Assembly (NCBI GenBank): GCA_028703175.1
Contig: JAQVNJ010000006.1
Span: 29,935-93,934, forward strand
DNA length: 64,000 nt
DNA from: JAAYCB01 sp012744395
Lineage (GTDB): Bacteria; Planctomycetota; Planctomycetia; Pirellulales; Thermoguttaceae
Direction of reading: 5' to 3'
Shown: in pieces, positions 1 to 9,079 of the stretch
Position numbering within the stretch: the stretch's first letter is position 1
Layout of the letters: each line of letters opens with the position of its first letter
The notes under the pieces: model-generated
Database searches by the model: none
Told to the model about the DNA's origin: nothing
The model's input: only the letters and a program-made list of their open reading frames with translations
Translations under genes and position numbers: made by a program

Positions 1-2
1 TG

Positions 3-734
3 CTGGCCGGCAACGGGGTGCCGCCGGCCTACGAGATCCGAATTGGCGAGCGGAAGGCCTCCGTTGCCGATCTGATTGCCGCGGAAAAGGCCGCCTGCCT
101 CGAAGGTGCGGATCTGTCCGGGACGCTGTTCGGGCTCGCCTTCTATGCCGAGCTGGGCGAAACCTGGCGGAATGCCCAGGGAGATGCCTGGTCCGTCGAG
201 CGGCTCGTTGACGAGGAGCTTGGCCGCAGCGCCGATCCGTCCAGCGTCGCCGTGATCGACCGGCTCGCTGGACTGAGCTTTGCCATCGAGCGTCTCGGCG
301 ACGAAGCGTGGACGGATGCGGGCTTGCCTGCCCGGGTCAAGGCGCACATCGCCGAGTGCCAGGACTTCGCACTCCGCCTTCAAAACAACAATGGAAGCTG
401 GCACCCGGATTTCTTCGCCCGCCAAGGCACGAGCAATAACTTGGCCGGATCGCTGCGCGCCAGCGGCGCGATCCTCGCCTGGCTGGCGTCTTCCCTGCCG
501 GAGGAGAGGCTCGGCGATCCGCGCCTGATTCGCAGCCTTCAGTACGTCAACCAGCAGATCGCCTCGCGTGCGTCGTCGCGGACGGCGGCTCCGGCATCGG
601 CGCTGGATGTTCTGGCGTTGATGAGCGGCGCCCGCGCGATCTCGCTGTACGATGGGCGGTATTTCGCGCCGCGGATCCCGCCCGAACCGCGCTCCGAGCA
701 GGCCGATCCCGCTCCAAGCACGGCGGCGCGGTGA
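3..734 (+). CDS. Unknown protein, 3' part (5' end outside window)
   Basis: The frame is open to the left edge, so this is the last ~243 residues of a gene that starts outside the window; a GTG at 18 is probably internal. I do not recognise the family. The visible part is acidic and mostly helical in appearance, with no membrane segment. It ends in a Pro/Ala-rich tail before a TGA at 732-734. The next gene is convergent and starts only 24 nt after this stop, with no clear terminator between them. Confidence is for coding status only. Confidence 0.6.
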   Translation: MAGNGVPPAYEIRIGERKASVADLIAAEKAACLEGADLSGTLFGLAFYAELGETWRNAQGDAWSVERLVDEELGRSADPSSVAVIDRLAGLSFAIERLGDEAWTDAGLPARVKAHIAECQDFALRLQNNNGSWHPDFFARQGTSNNLAGSLRASGAILAWLASSLPEERLGDPRLIRSLQYVNQQIASRASSRTAAPASALDVLALMSGARAISLYDGRYFAPRIPPEPRSEQADPAPSTAAR

Positions 735-758
735 GGGGGGGACGGTTCCCTCGCGGCC

Positions 759-1550
759 TCAGTGCAGCGTCCCGGAATAGTGCTTGCCCAACCCCTCCGC
801 CGTTTCGAGGATCAACGCCCCGTCCGCGGCGATTCCCCGGCAGATCCCCTCGTGCACCTCGGCGCCCCGGCGGAGCCGAAGATGCAGCCCTCGCTGGAGA
901 CAGAGCCGATCGGCCGCTTCCGCGACCAGGTTTGCCTGCCCAGGCAGGCAGCCGAACCAGTGATCCCAGCGTTGCAGCCAGCCGACCAACAGCTCGGTGT
1001 GGTCGTGGCAGGTGGCGGTCCGGTCGCATAGCGTGGCGATTCTGTCCTGCAATTCCGCGGGGACGTCGCTGAGCCGGCTGTTGGTGTTGACGCCAACTCC
1101 GATAACCAGCCGGTTGGCCGTCGGCGCCTCGACGAGAATTCCGGCGAGTTTCCGCCCCTCCACGCAAACGTCGTTGGGCCACTCTAGCCCGACGGTTCGC
1201 GGCGCGAGCCGCGGCGCGAGCACCTCGACAAGCGCCACCCCGGCGGCCAGCGCGGTGACGGGCACCCGCGCCCTCCCGCCCGTCCAATGCTCGAGGCTGA
1301 CAAGCAGGCTGAATGCGAGGCTCTGCGGGCCCGTCCACCACGAACGGGCGCCGCGCCCCCGTCCGGACGACTGCTGATTGGCCACGACGAGCAGCGGCAG
1401 CGGTGGCTCCTCCTCCTGCCGGGCGATCTGCTTGGCCCGATCATTGGTCGACTCCAACCGCTCGTGGTGTTCCGCGGTTGCCACGAGCTTCTCGGAGACG
1501 ATCCGCTGAACGTCGACGGTCAGTGCTGGAGGCCTCGGAGGTCTGGGCAA
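759..1550 (-). CDS. birA: Biotin--[acetyl-CoA-carboxylase] ligase (BirA-type)
   Basis: Activates biotin with ATP and transfers it to the carboxyl-carrier lysine of biotin enzymes. Family motifs are visible in order: ESTNDRAK near residue 34, the biotinyl-AMP-binding GRGRGARSW near 64, and LEWPNDV followed by GRKLAGILVE near residues 125-140. A short SH3-like C-terminal domain follows. The N-terminal DNA-binding domain of E. coli BirA is absent, so this looks like a monofunctional ligase. The start is uncertain: TTG at 1550 keeps the conserved stretch before EHHERL but has no good Shine-Dalgarno. It is divergent from the barrel-like gene at 1763. Confidence 0.88.
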   Translation of the reverse strand: MPRPPRPPALTVDVQRIVSEKLVATAEHHERLESTNDRAKQIARQEEEPPLPLLVVANQQSSGRGRGARSWWTGPQSLAFSLLVSLEHWTGGRARVPVTALAAGVALVEVLAPRLAPRTVGLEWPNDVCVEGRKLAGILVEAPTANRLVIGVGVNTNSRLSDVPAELQDRIATLCDRTATCHDHTELLVGWLQRWDHWFGCLPGQANLVAEAADRLCLQRGLHLRLRRGAEVHEGICRGIAADGALILETAEGLGKHYSGTLH

Positions 1551-1666
1551 CGCAGCGATCTCCCTTGGGGACTGTTGGATATCCCGTGGCCCGCCGGTTT
1601 CCCAGTCTGCGCCGTATCCGCAGACGCCCTCAGCGCAGCACCTTTCGCGGGTTGAAGCAACCGATC

Positions 1667-1695
1667 TTGACCCGATCGGCTCTGCCTGTTATTGA
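1667..1695 (+). promoter_or_regulatory. Possible sigma70-type promoter for the 1763 gene
   Basis: TTGACC (1667-1672) and TATTGA (1690-1695) are separated by 17 bp, about 70 nt upstream of the GTG start at 1763. The -10 box is only a fair match. Inferred from sequence alone. Confidence 0.35.
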
Positions 1696-1762
1696 AACCT
1701 CCCCGCGTGGAAATTCCAACTGCAATCGGCGTCTGGCCACGCAAATCTTTGAGGATTTTGTC

Positions 1763-3070
1763 GTGAGAATCGCCTCTTTTCTGGGTCTGGCGGCCACGGC
1801 CTGCGTTCTGTGGGTATCGCAGGCTCACGCGCAACGGGTCCAGTTCCCGACAAAACTCCCGCTCAACTCAGCGACGGCGCCGAGCGGATGGGGCTCGAGC
1901 TATCCGGTGGCCCAGTATCCGGCGACGGGCGGTTACGCGGCGCCCCCGGCATCCGCCTCTCCGTATCCCGGTTCGACGTATGCTGCGCCGCCCGTCGCGT
2001 CTCCGGCCGCGCCGCCGCCTGGCGCAACCTATGGCGTCAACCCGGCATACCAGGCCCCCAATTACGCAGCGCCCGGCTACAGCTACCCGCCCGGAGTCGC
2101 ACCCGGCTATGCACCCTCCGGCCCGACGGCGACCTTCCAAGGCACGATCACGGCGCCGCCGGCGGTCGGCTGGGACCCGTATGCGACGCCGGGCGTCCAG
2201 GCGCCGGCCCTGTTGCCCGCCGATCCCTATCTGCCGGGCGCGCCGCACTGGCCGTGCCCGCCAGGGGGCGGCTACATGCAAACGATGCAGCGTTTCATGG
2301 ATCAGTTTGGCGTCGATTACACGTGGATGCCCGGCAATGGTCCGGAGGAACTCGGCCTGCACGAGGCGGATTTGAGCGCTACTTTTGCGATCCCGTTTCT
2401 CCACAACCCGCACACCCCGCTCCTGATCACGCCCGGCTTCGCCACCACCTGGTGGAATGGCCCCTCTCCGCCGCATCCGCCCAATCCGGAGTTTCCATCG
2501 CGGTTCTACGCGGCCTATCTCGACTCGGCCTGGAATCCCCAGATCACGCCCGTGCTGGGTGGAGAACTCGCCGCTCGGATCGGCGTGTATTCGGATTTCC
2601 GCCACGTGACGGTCGACAGCATCCGCTACCAGGGCAAGGGCTACGTCTCGCTGTCGATTTCGCCCAACATGACGGTCAAGGCGGGCGTCCAGTATCTCGA
2701 TCGGCAACACATCAAGCTTTTGCCGGCAGGCGGCCTGATCTGGACTCCGAACGCCGACACGCGATTCGCCATCGTCTTCCCCGACCCGAAGTTGGCCTGG
2801 CGGCTTCACCGCATCGGCAATGCCGACTGGTGGTTCTACGGGCGCGGCGAGTATGGCGGCGATTCATGGACGATCGAGGGCCCCGGCGGCGCGATCGAGA
2901 CGGACTATAACGACTTCCGGGTCGCCATCGGTCTGGAATCGGACAACCCGGGCCGTCTGGCGGGGTATGCCGAAGTCGGCTACTCGTTCGAACGCGAGAT
3001 CTTCCAGAACGGAGCGGCCACGATGAGGCCGAACTCCACCGTCTTTGTCGGCGCCGGCCTATTCTATTGA
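1763..3070 (+). CDS. Secreted, outer-membrane beta-barrel-like protein (copy 1)
   Basis: A 435-aa exported protein. The start is GTG at 1763, preceded by GAGG at 8 nt and followed by a signal peptide ending in QAHAQ. Residues ~30-150 are Pro/Ala/Tyr-rich low complexity (repeated APP and YAAP-like units). The C-terminal ~270 residues alternate short aromatic-rich strands and end in an aromatic residue (GAGLFY), as outer-membrane barrels do. It shares LLITPGF, GGLIWTP, FPDPKLAWR-type and terminal G-FY motifs with the next gene and is clearly paralogous. No known function is recognised; an outer-membrane porin-like role is inferred. Confidence 0.72.
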   Translation: MRIASFLGLAATACVLWVSQAHAQRVQFPTKLPLNSATAPSGWGSSYPVAQYPATGGYAAPPASASPYPGSTYAAPPVASPAAPPPGATYGVNPAYQAPNYAAPGYSYPPGVAPGYAPSGPTATFQGTITAPPAVGWDPYATPGVQAPALLPADPYLPGAPHWPCPPGGGYMQTMQRFMDQFGVDYTWMPGNGPEELGLHEADLSATFAIPFLHNPHTPLLITPGFATTWWNGPSPPHPPNPEFPSRFYAAYLDSAWNPQITPVLGGELAARIGVYSDFRHVTVDSIRYQGKGYVSLSISPNMTVKAGVQYLDRQHIKLLPAGGLIWTPNADTRFAIVFPDPKLAWRLHRIGNADWWFYGRGEYGGDSWTIEGPGGAIETDYNDFRVAIGLESDNPGRLAGYAEVGYSFEREIFQNGAATMRPNSTVFVGAGLFY

Positions 3071-3084
3071 GCGGGCAGACTGCG

Positions 3085-4188
3085 ATGATTTCTCCGGCGT
3101 GGTGGCGATCGGCTCTGCTGGTGGTTGTCGGCGTTTGCGCGGCGTCCGCGGAGGGGCAGATTGTCTCGCTGCCGCCGGTGGCGGAGACTCCGTTTCCCGG
3201 GCGGCTCTCGTCGCATCCGGACAGCGCCGCGGAATTGCCGCAGTTCTTCGATCGCCCGCAACTGGACATCGACCAAAGCGCGGCGGATCGCGCTCTCCCA
3301 CGCGGGATCGCTCCTGGCGGCGAGGAAAGCCTCGCTCCAATCCGCGGCGCGGCATCGCTCGCCCCGGAGCAGCCGGTGGACCCGGATCGGCCGCCGGACG
3401 CTCGGGATGGCATGTTCCAGAAACTCATTTTCACCTCCGCCTACCTCGACTCGGGCGGTTCGGACGGTCTGGGAGTGACCGAACTCGACCTCCGCACGGT
3501 CCTCGCCCTGCCGATCCCTTCGCGCAAGGCCCCCCTGCTGATCACGCCCGGCTTCGGCACATATCTTCTCCAGTGGCGGCGATCGCCCGACCTGCCGTCC
3601 CAACTCCACGATGCCTACGTGCAGTTTCGCTGGATGTGCCGGATCAATCCGGCCCTGGCGACCGACCTGGCAGTCACCCCGGGCGTGTACAGCGACTTCG
3701 AGCAGGGCAGCGACGAGGCGATCCGCCTGCCGGGCCACGCCGCGGCCCTCTGGACCTGGTCGCCCGAGTGGCAGGCGCTCCTCGGCTGCGCCTATCTCGA
3801 CCGGTTGGAGACGAACATTCTGCCGATCGGCGGCCTGATCTGGACTCCGGACGAGGACGCGAAATACGAGATCGTGTTCCCCAAGCCGAAGCTCGCGCAG
3901 CGGATTCGCTGGGGCGGAGCCTCCATGGAACAAGTGCAGGACTGGATCTATCTGTCCGGAGAGTTCGGCGGAAGCGCTTGGGCGATCCGCCGGGCGAGCG
4001 GCGCGGAGGACATCGTCGACTACCGCGATTGGCGGCTCCTCCTCGGCGTCGAGCGGAAGGCAATCGGCGGGCTGGATTACTACGGCGAGTTGGGCTACGT
4101 CTTCAACCGCAAGTTCCAGTACGCCTCCGGCAACCAGGAGTTCGAGCCCGGCGATACGTTCATGATCCGGATCGGAGCGTTCTACTGA
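3085..4188 (+). CDS. Secreted, outer-membrane beta-barrel-like protein (copy 2)
   Basis: A 367-aa paralogue of the gene just upstream, only 14 nt away and probably cotranscribed. I chose ATG 3085 because it begins a normal signal peptide (charged start, hydrophobic core ALLVVVGVCA, cleavage near AEGQ); an in-frame TTG at 3067 overlaps the upstream stop. It lacks the long Pro/Ala-rich linker of copy 1 but keeps LLITPGFGTY, GGLIWTP, FPKPKLAQR and a terminal GAFY. The order of motifs is the same, so the pair arose by tandem duplication. Function unknown; barrel topology is inferred from strand-like periodicity and the C-terminal aromatic residue. Confidence 0.72.
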   Translation: MISPAWWRSALLVVVGVCAASAEGQIVSLPPVAETPFPGRLSSHPDSAAELPQFFDRPQLDIDQSAADRALPRGIAPGGEESLAPIRGAASLAPEQPVDPDRPPDARDGMFQKLIFTSAYLDSGGSDGLGVTELDLRTVLALPIPSRKAPLLITPGFGTYLLQWRRSPDLPSQLHDAYVQFRWMCRINPALATDLAVTPGVYSDFEQGSDEAIRLPGHAAALWTWSPEWQALLGCAYLDRLETNILPIGGLIWTPDEDAKYEIVFPKPKLAQRIRWGGASMEQVQDWIYLSGEFGGSAWAIRRASGAEDIVDYRDWRLLLGVERKAIGGLDYYGELGYVFNRKFQYASGNQEFEPGDTFMIRIGAFY

Positions 4189-4263
4189 CCAGCCGTTTTC
4201 CGCCCATAATCCGCGTTGGTCACCCGCCGCCTGTCTTGGCCGTCCTCGCGATGTTCGCATCAG

Positions 4264-4932
4264 TCAAGATCGAAGCGGTCGGTCTCCCAGATCACGGATT
4301 CGTCCCATGCCGCCCAAGGCGAATTCAGTGATTGCGTCCGCCAAGGGAATCAACCCGGTCTCGGTGCGAGGCGCCGGGTAGCCGATGCGCCGAAGCACTT
4401 CCTGCCCCTGCTCGTGCATGACGCAGAGGGCGAGCACGAAATTGGCACATTGGCCCCGCAGTCCCGGCTCGTCGAAGTCCCCCAGCAACGCGGCGATCAC
4501 GCGCTCCAACGAACGCCGCACCGGCAACATCACCTCGGCAACCAGCTCGTCAAGCGCGGCAGTGGGGTCGCGAAGTTCCCGGGCGAAAAGCCGTCCCGCA
4601 TACGGGTGTGCGGCGCCGCGCAGCAAGAACAGCCGCAGCGCGAAATGCACCCAGTTCCTCAACGCGGTACGCGGATCATCGCCCGGCGAAATCTCGGGAA
4701 CCCGCTCGCCATCGACCAACTGGCGGTGCGCCATGACCAGCACCTCGCGGTACAGGGCCTCCTTGGTCCCGAAGTAATGGCTGACCGCTCCCAGGTTTGC
4801 CTTCGCTTTTGCACAAATCTCCCGCACACGGGTCTCCTTGAACCCGTGGCGCGCGAACGCCTCCGCGGCCGCCGCGAGCAAGGCGGCGCGGGTCTGAACG
4901 GCATCTCTTCGCTTCGGTTGCCGGCTGGGCAT
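4264..4932 (-). CDS. cecR: TetR-family repressor of the CecR type
   Basis: A DNA-binding repressor of about 222 aa. The N-terminal helix-turn-helix is typical (AAAEAFARHGFKETRVREIC, then GAVSHYFGTKEALY), and the C-terminal part resembles the DUF1956/CecR ligand-binding domain. I chose ATG 4932 because GAGG lies 8 nt upstream and the HTH then starts at a usual distance. ATGs at 4971, 4968 and 4953 would add a tail that runs into the divergent promoter. It is divergent from the membrane-fusion gene, and a perfect palindrome lies between them. In E. coli CecR controls ybhGFSR, and the same gene set is next door here, so autoregulated control of the efflux operon is inferred. Confidence 0.85.
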   Translation of the reverse strand: MPSRQPKRRDAVQTRAALLAAAAEAFARHGFKETRVREICAKAKANLGAVSHYFGTKEALYREVLVMAHRQLVDGERVPEISPGDDPRTALRNWVHFALRLFLLRGAAHPYAGRLFARELRDPTAALDELVAEVMLPVRRSLERVIAALLGDFDEPGLRGQCANFVLALCVMHEQGQEVLRRIGYPAPRTETGLIPLADAITEFALGGMGRIRDLGDRPLRS

Positions 4933-4961
4933 CCGGGTGACCTCGGATGGCATACAGGAGT

Positions 4962-4990
4962 TTGACATCATCTCCAGGCTGCCGTATACT
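4962..4990 (+). promoter_or_regulatory. Consensus sigma70 promoter of the efflux operon
   Basis: TTGACA (4962-4967) and TATACT (4985-4990) are separated by exactly 17 bp. The expected transcription start near 4997 falls at the edge of the palindrome 4999-5014, an ideal position for repression. Confidence 0.75.
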
Positions 4991-4998
4991 TCAGTAAG

Positions 4999-5014
4999 TC
5001 ATACAATTGTATGA
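4999..5014. promoter_or_regulatory. Operator-like perfect palindrome (TetR/CecR site)
   Basis: TCATACAATTGTATGA is a perfect 16-bp inverted repeat. It covers the expected start point of the rightward promoter and the -10 box of the leftward promoter. It is the obvious candidate binding site for the divergent TetR-type repressor, so one site would control both genes. Confidence 0.75.
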
Positions 5015-5034
5015 TATAAGGAACGGCAAATCAA
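5006..5034 (-). promoter_or_regulatory. Leftward promoter of the TetR gene
   Basis: On the minus strand TTGATT (5034-5029) and TACAAT (5011-5006) are separated by 17 bp. The -10 box lies wholly within the palindrome, which suggests autorepression. Confidence 0.6.
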
Positions 5035-5043
5035 GAGACGCAG

Positions 5044-6105
5044 ATGAAGAAGCGCGCCGTCTTTCTTCTCATCCTTCTCCTCGCGCTGGCTGCATTCATC
5101 GGATGGTGGCGTTACGGTTGGCCGCAGGCAAAACCAGAACCTCTGACGCTCTACGGCAATGTGGATCTTCGCACCGCGCAGCTCGCCTTCGACGGCGAGG
5201 CAATCGTGACCTCGATGCGCGTCGAGGAGGGCGCACAAGTCGAGCCCGGCCAGATCCTGGCTACGCTCGATGCATCGCGTAAGCGGGCCGAACTGGACGA
5301 AGCCAAGGCCCTGGTTGACGCCCAGGAGGCGGTGGTCCGAAGACTGGAATCCGGCACGCGCGAGCAGGAAATCGAACAGGCCCGGGCGCACGTCGCTTCC
5401 CTAAAGGCCAAGCGGACCAATGCGGAACAAAAGCTCCAGCGATACCAGCGGCTTGCCCCCGCCGGGTTGAGCCAGGAAGAGCTTGACGACGCCGAGATGC
5501 AGGTCCAAGTGGAGCGAGCCGGACTGGAGGAGGCGATGCAGGGACTGGCCTTGGCTTTGGAGGGGCCGCGGCAAGAAGACATCGACGAGGCTCGAGCCCG
5601 CCTTGAAGCCAGCCGTGCCCGCGTCCGATTGCTGGAACGCTGGCTCGCGGACACCGAGCTGCGCGCTCCGTCGCCTGGCACGATCCGCAGCCGCCTGCTG
5701 GAACCGGGCGACTACGCCACCCGCGGCCGAGCAGCCTACACGCTGGCGCTGACCGATCCGAAATGGATTCGCGCGTATGTGCCGGAACCGAGCCTGGGAC
5801 GGGTCCGGCAGGGATCGCGTGCCTGGGTCACTACGGACTCGTTCCCCGGAGTTCGGCTCGAAGGTTGGGTCGGATTCATTTCGCCGATGGCGGAGTTCAC
5901 GCCGAAATCCGTGGAGACGGCGGAGTTGCGCACCCAGCTCGTTTACGAAGTTCGCATCTACGTCGCCGATCCTCAAGACCGTTTGCGTCTCGGCATGCCG
6001 GCGACGGTTGTCGTCGATGAAGCGCCTCCGCCTGCCGCCGCGCCGCTGCCCGCCGCGGAGTCCGGGGTTGGCCAATCCGCTCCGCCGAAGGGGCCCGGGC
6101 CGTGA
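5044..6105 (+). CDS. ybhG: HlyD-family membrane-fusion protein (YbhG-like)
   Basis: A periplasmic adaptor linking an inner-membrane ABC exporter to the outer membrane. It is 353 aa with an N-terminal membrane anchor (residues 4-22, followed by WWRYGW). A biotinyl-lipoyl-like half domain (VEEGAQVEPGQILATLD) comes next, then a long alpha-helical hairpin (residues ~80-200, REQEIEQARAHVASL and similar). The second lipoyl half and a beta-barrel domain end near LGMPATVVV. The C-terminal tail is Pro/Ala-rich. It is the first gene of the operon and overlaps the ATPase gene by 4 nt (GTGA). Confidence 0.88.
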   Translation: MKKRAVFLLILLLALAAFIGWWRYGWPQAKPEPLTLYGNVDLRTAQLAFDGEAIVTSMRVEEGAQVEPGQILATLDASRKRAELDEAKALVDAQEAVVRRLESGTREQEIEQARAHVASLKAKRTNAEQKLQRYQRLAPAGLSQEELDDAEMQVQVERAGLEEAMQGLALALEGPRQEDIDEARARLEASRARVRLLERWLADTELRAPSPGTIRSRLLEPGDYATRGRAAYTLALTDPKWIRAYVPEPSLGRVRQGSRAWVTTDSFPGVRLEGWVGFISPMAEFTPKSVETAELRTQLVYEVRIYVADPQDRLRLGMPATVVVDEAPPPAAAPLPAAESGVGQSAPPKGPGP

Positions 6106-7946
6106 GCCACTCCACCGACGAGTCTGTTTCCGATCGGTCCGGCGAACCGGTGCTGTGCATTCGGCGGCTGCACAAACGCTTTGCACCGAAGGGCGGGCCA
6201 CCGGTCGAGGCGCTCCAGGACGTTTCGTTGGACGTGCGATGCGGCGAGGTGGTGGGGCTTGTCGGTCCGGACGGGGCCGGCAAGACGACGCTCCTGCGAA
6301 TTGCGACGGGATTGTTGGTGCCCGACAGCGGGACGGCGACGGTCCTGGAACTCGACTCGGTGCGCGACACCCTGCAAATCCGGGGGCGGATCGCGTACAT
6401 GCCGCAGAAGTTCGGCCTCTACGAGGACTTGACCGTCCAGGAGAACCTCGACCTGTATGCCGATCTCCAGGGCGTGGAGCCGGCCGCGCGAGCGAGCCGC
6501 TACGCGCGGCTTCTGGAAATGACGCAACTGGAGACGTGCGCCGATCGGCTTGCGGGCAGACTCTCCGGCGGGATGAAGCAGAAGCTCGGCCTGGCCTGCG
6601 CGTTGATCAAGATTCCGGAGCTCCTGCTCCTCGACGAGCCGACTGTCGGAGTCGACCCGGTCTCCAGGCGGGAGCTGTGGCGGATCGTCTACCAGATGGT
6701 CGAGCAGGAGGCAATCGGAGTCCTGGTTGCCACGGCGTACCTCGACGAGGCCGAGAAGTGCCATCGTGTTGTCGTGCTGCACGAGGGACGGAAGCTCGAC
6801 GAGGGCGCCCCCACGCAGTTCCGCGAGCGCGTCCGCGGGCACACGTTTGTTGTGCAGCCTCGGCAGGGCGCGCGGCCGCGGGCCATTCAAGGCCGATTGG
6901 CCGGACAGCCCGGCATCATCGATGCCACGATCCGCGGGGGGCGTGTCCGTGTCGTCACCCACGAGCGTGATCGCGCGGCCGTGGCGCGGGCGATTCCGGC
7001 CGGCCTGGCTGCCGGGATTGCAGCGGCGGAGCCGACATTGGAAGACGCCTTCATGAAATTGCTGGCCGACGCGCGATCCAGCCGGAGTCATGCCGACTTG
7101 CCAGCCGCGCCGGCCAGAATGGCCTTCGAGACGCACCCCCGCCAGGCGGAACCGGAGATCGAACGCGGAGCGGCGGCTGGCGGCGCCGTCCACACGCGCG
7201 GCCTGACCAAGCGGTTCGGCGATTTCACCGCCGTTTCGGAGATCAGCTTCGACGTCCAGCGCGGCGAGATTTTCGGGCTGCTCGGTCCCAACGGCGCCGG
7301 CAAGAGCACAACCTTCCGCATGCTCTGCGGGTTGTCGAGGGTGTCCGGCGGCGAGGTCCGCGTTGCCGGGCGCGATCTGCGCCGCGCTGGTTCGTTCGCG
7401 CGGCAGCGGCTCGGATACATGGCGCAGCAGTTCTCCCTCTACGGCCAGCTTTCGGTGATCGAGAACCTGCGCTTCTTCGGCCGGGCGTACGGGCTGACCA
7501 AGGCGCGGCTGGCGGAACGGATCGAGTGGGCCTTGGAGGAATTCGATCTCCGCAGCCACCGTGACGCGACTGCGGGAAAGTTGCCTGGTGGATACAAGCA
7601 GCGGCTGGCGATGGCCGCGGCGATGCTGCACGAGCCGGATATTCTCTTCCTCGATGAGCCGACCAGCGGCGTGGACCCGCTTGCCCGCCGCGATTTCTGG
7701 AGACGCATCAACAGCTTCGCCGAGAGCGGGGTCACGGTGGTCGTCACGACGCACTTCATGGAAGAGGCCGAGTACTGCGACCGGATGCTCATCATGTCAC
7801 AGGGCCGCGAGCTCGCCACCGGCACACCTGGCGAGATTCGCGCGCTGGCGCGCACGGCGAGCCATCCCGACCCGACGATCGAGGATGCATTCATCGCCCT
7901 GGCCGAAGGCGCCGCCCAACCGCGCGGGACAGGGGGCTCGCCGTGA
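6102..7946 (+). CDS. ybhF: ABC transporter ATPase with two nucleotide-binding domains (YbhF-like)
   Basis: A 614-aa tandem ATPase powering the two ABC-2 permeases that follow. Half 1 has Walker A GPDGAGKTT (residues ~55-63), signature LSGGMKQKL and Walker B LLLLDEPTVGVD. Half 2 has GPNGAGKST, LPGGYKQRL and ILFLDEPTSGVD. The switch His is present in half 2 (VTTHFMEEAE) but is Ala in half 1 (VATAYLDEAE). Start GTG 6102 overlaps the upstream stop; the stop overlaps the next start in the same way. The gene order matches E. coli ybhG-F-S-R. Confidence 0.9.
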   Translation: MSHSTDESVSDRSGEPVLCIRRLHKRFAPKGGPPVEALQDVSLDVRCGEVVGLVGPDGAGKTTLLRIATGLLVPDSGTATVLELDSVRDTLQIRGRIAYMPQKFGLYEDLTVQENLDLYADLQGVEPAARASRYARLLEMTQLETCADRLAGRLSGGMKQKLGLACALIKIPELLLLDEPTVGVDPVSRRELWRIVYQMVEQEAIGVLVATAYLDEAEKCHRVVVLHEGRKLDEGAPTQFRERVRGHTFVVQPRQGARPRAIQGRLAGQPGIIDATIRGGRVRVVTHERDRAAVARAIPAGLAAGIAAAEPTLEDAFMKLLADARSSRSHADLPAAPARMAFETHPRQAEPEIERGAAAGGAVHTRGLTKRFGDFTAVSEISFDVQRGEIFGLLGPNGAGKSTTFRMLCGLSRVSGGEVRVAGRDLRRAGSFARQRLGYMAQQFSLYGQLSVIENLRFFGRAYGLTKARLAERIEWALEEFDLRSHRDATAGKLPGGYKQRLAMAAAMLHEPDILFLDEPTSGVDPLARRDFWRRINSFAESGVTVVVTTHFMEEAEYCDRMLIMSQGRELATGTPGEIRALARTASHPDPTIEDAFIALAEGAAQPRGTGGSP

Positions 7947-9076
7947 ACGCGTTCCAGCGCCGCGCCATGCGGCTTACGGGGTTTCTCCGCAAAGAGTCCC
8001 GGCAGATCCGCCGCGACCCGAGCAGCATCGCGCTGGCCCTGGTAATGCCCGTGGTGCTGCTGTTCCTGTTTGGATTCGGAGTATCGCTCGACATCAAGAA
8101 CGTGCCGATCGCGATCGTGCTCGACGACCGCGGCCCCGATGCGCGCGAATTGGCCGCGCGGTTCTCGCTCAGCAGCTACTTCGATCCGGTTTCGGTTCAC
8201 AGGCTCGACGAGGCCAGGCAACTGCTCGACCGGGGGGCGGTGGATGGGATTGTCCACGTGCAAGCGGATTTTTCGGTCCGGCTGGCCCGCGGCGCGGCGG
8301 CCCCGGTCCAAGTCCTTGTCGACGGCACCGACTCGAACCTCGCCCAACTCGTGCAAGGATACACCCTGGGCGTGCTGAATCTCTGGTCCCAGCAGCGGGC
8401 CGCGCGGGGCCTGCCCACGCATCTCCCGGCCGTCACGATCCAGCAGCGAATCTGGTTCAACGACGCGGTCAACAGCACCTATTTTCTTGTCCCCGGCCTC
8501 GTCGCGCTGGTGATGACGCTGATTGGCGTATTGTTGACGGCGCTGGTCGTCGCGCGGGAATGGGAGCGCGGCACGATGGAAGCGATCCTCGTCACGCCCC
8601 TTCGGCCCGGCGAGATCATGGTCGGCAAGCTTCTGCCGTACTTCGTTCTGGGGATGATCGGGCTTGGGCTAAGCGTGGCGTTGGGACGCGTCGTGTTTGG
8701 CGTGCCGTTTCGGGGGTCGCCCAGTGTCTACCTGCTGCTATCGACGCTGTTCCTCCTGGCTTCGCTCGGGCTGGGGCTGTTCATCTCCGCGGCCACGCGC
8801 GTGCAGTTCGTCGCCGCCCAGATCTCGATCATCACGGGCTTTCTGCCCGCCTTCTTCCTGTCCGGGCTGCTCTTCGATCTGGAGAGCACGCCCTGGCCGA
8901 TCCAAGCCATCAGCCACGTGATTCCGGCGCGCTACTTCGTTTCGGCCAGCCACACGATCTTCCTCGCCGGCGACGTGTGGTCGATTCTTCAGTGGGACGC
9001 GCTGTTTTTGGGAGTCATGGCTTTCGTGCTGATCGTTCTGGCCAAGTCGCGCCTCGGCCAACGCTTGGAGAGATGA
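7943..9076 (+). CDS. ybhS: ABC-2 type permease (YbhS-like)
   Basis: A 377-aa inner-membrane permease. After a cytoplasmic start (FLRKESRQIRRDPSS) there is one N-terminal membrane helix, then a long extracytoplasmic domain of ~130 residues beginning LDIKNVPIAIVLDD. About five membrane helices follow in the C-terminal half, with the conserved WERGTMEAILVTPLRPGEI segment. Its GTG start overlaps the ATPase stop by 4 nt. It is paired with an equally long paralogue downstream, suggesting a heterodimeric membrane part. Confidence 0.88.
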   Translation: MNAFQRRAMRLTGFLRKESRQIRRDPSSIALALVMPVVLLFLFGFGVSLDIKNVPIAIVLDDRGPDARELAARFSLSSYFDPVSVHRLDEARQLLDRGAVDGIVHVQADFSVRLARGAAAPVQVLVDGTDSNLAQLVQGYTLGVLNLWSQQRAARGLPTHLPAVTIQQRIWFNDAVNSTYFLVPGLVALVMTLIGVLLTALVVAREWERGTMEAILVTPLRPGEIMVGKLLPYFVLGMIGLGLSVALGRVVFGVPFRGSPSVYLLLSTLFLLASLGLGLFISAATRVQFVAAQISIITGFLPAFFLSGLLFDLESTPWPIQAISHVIPARYFVSASHTIFLAGDVWSILQWDALFLGVMAFVLIVLAKSRLGQRLER

Positions 9077-9079
9077 CGG

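Noticed and set aside
1313..1762. N-terminal extension of the first barrel-like gene.
   Set aside because: It would run through the biotin-ligase gene on the other strand; the GTG at 1763 with ribosome site and signal peptide explains the start better.
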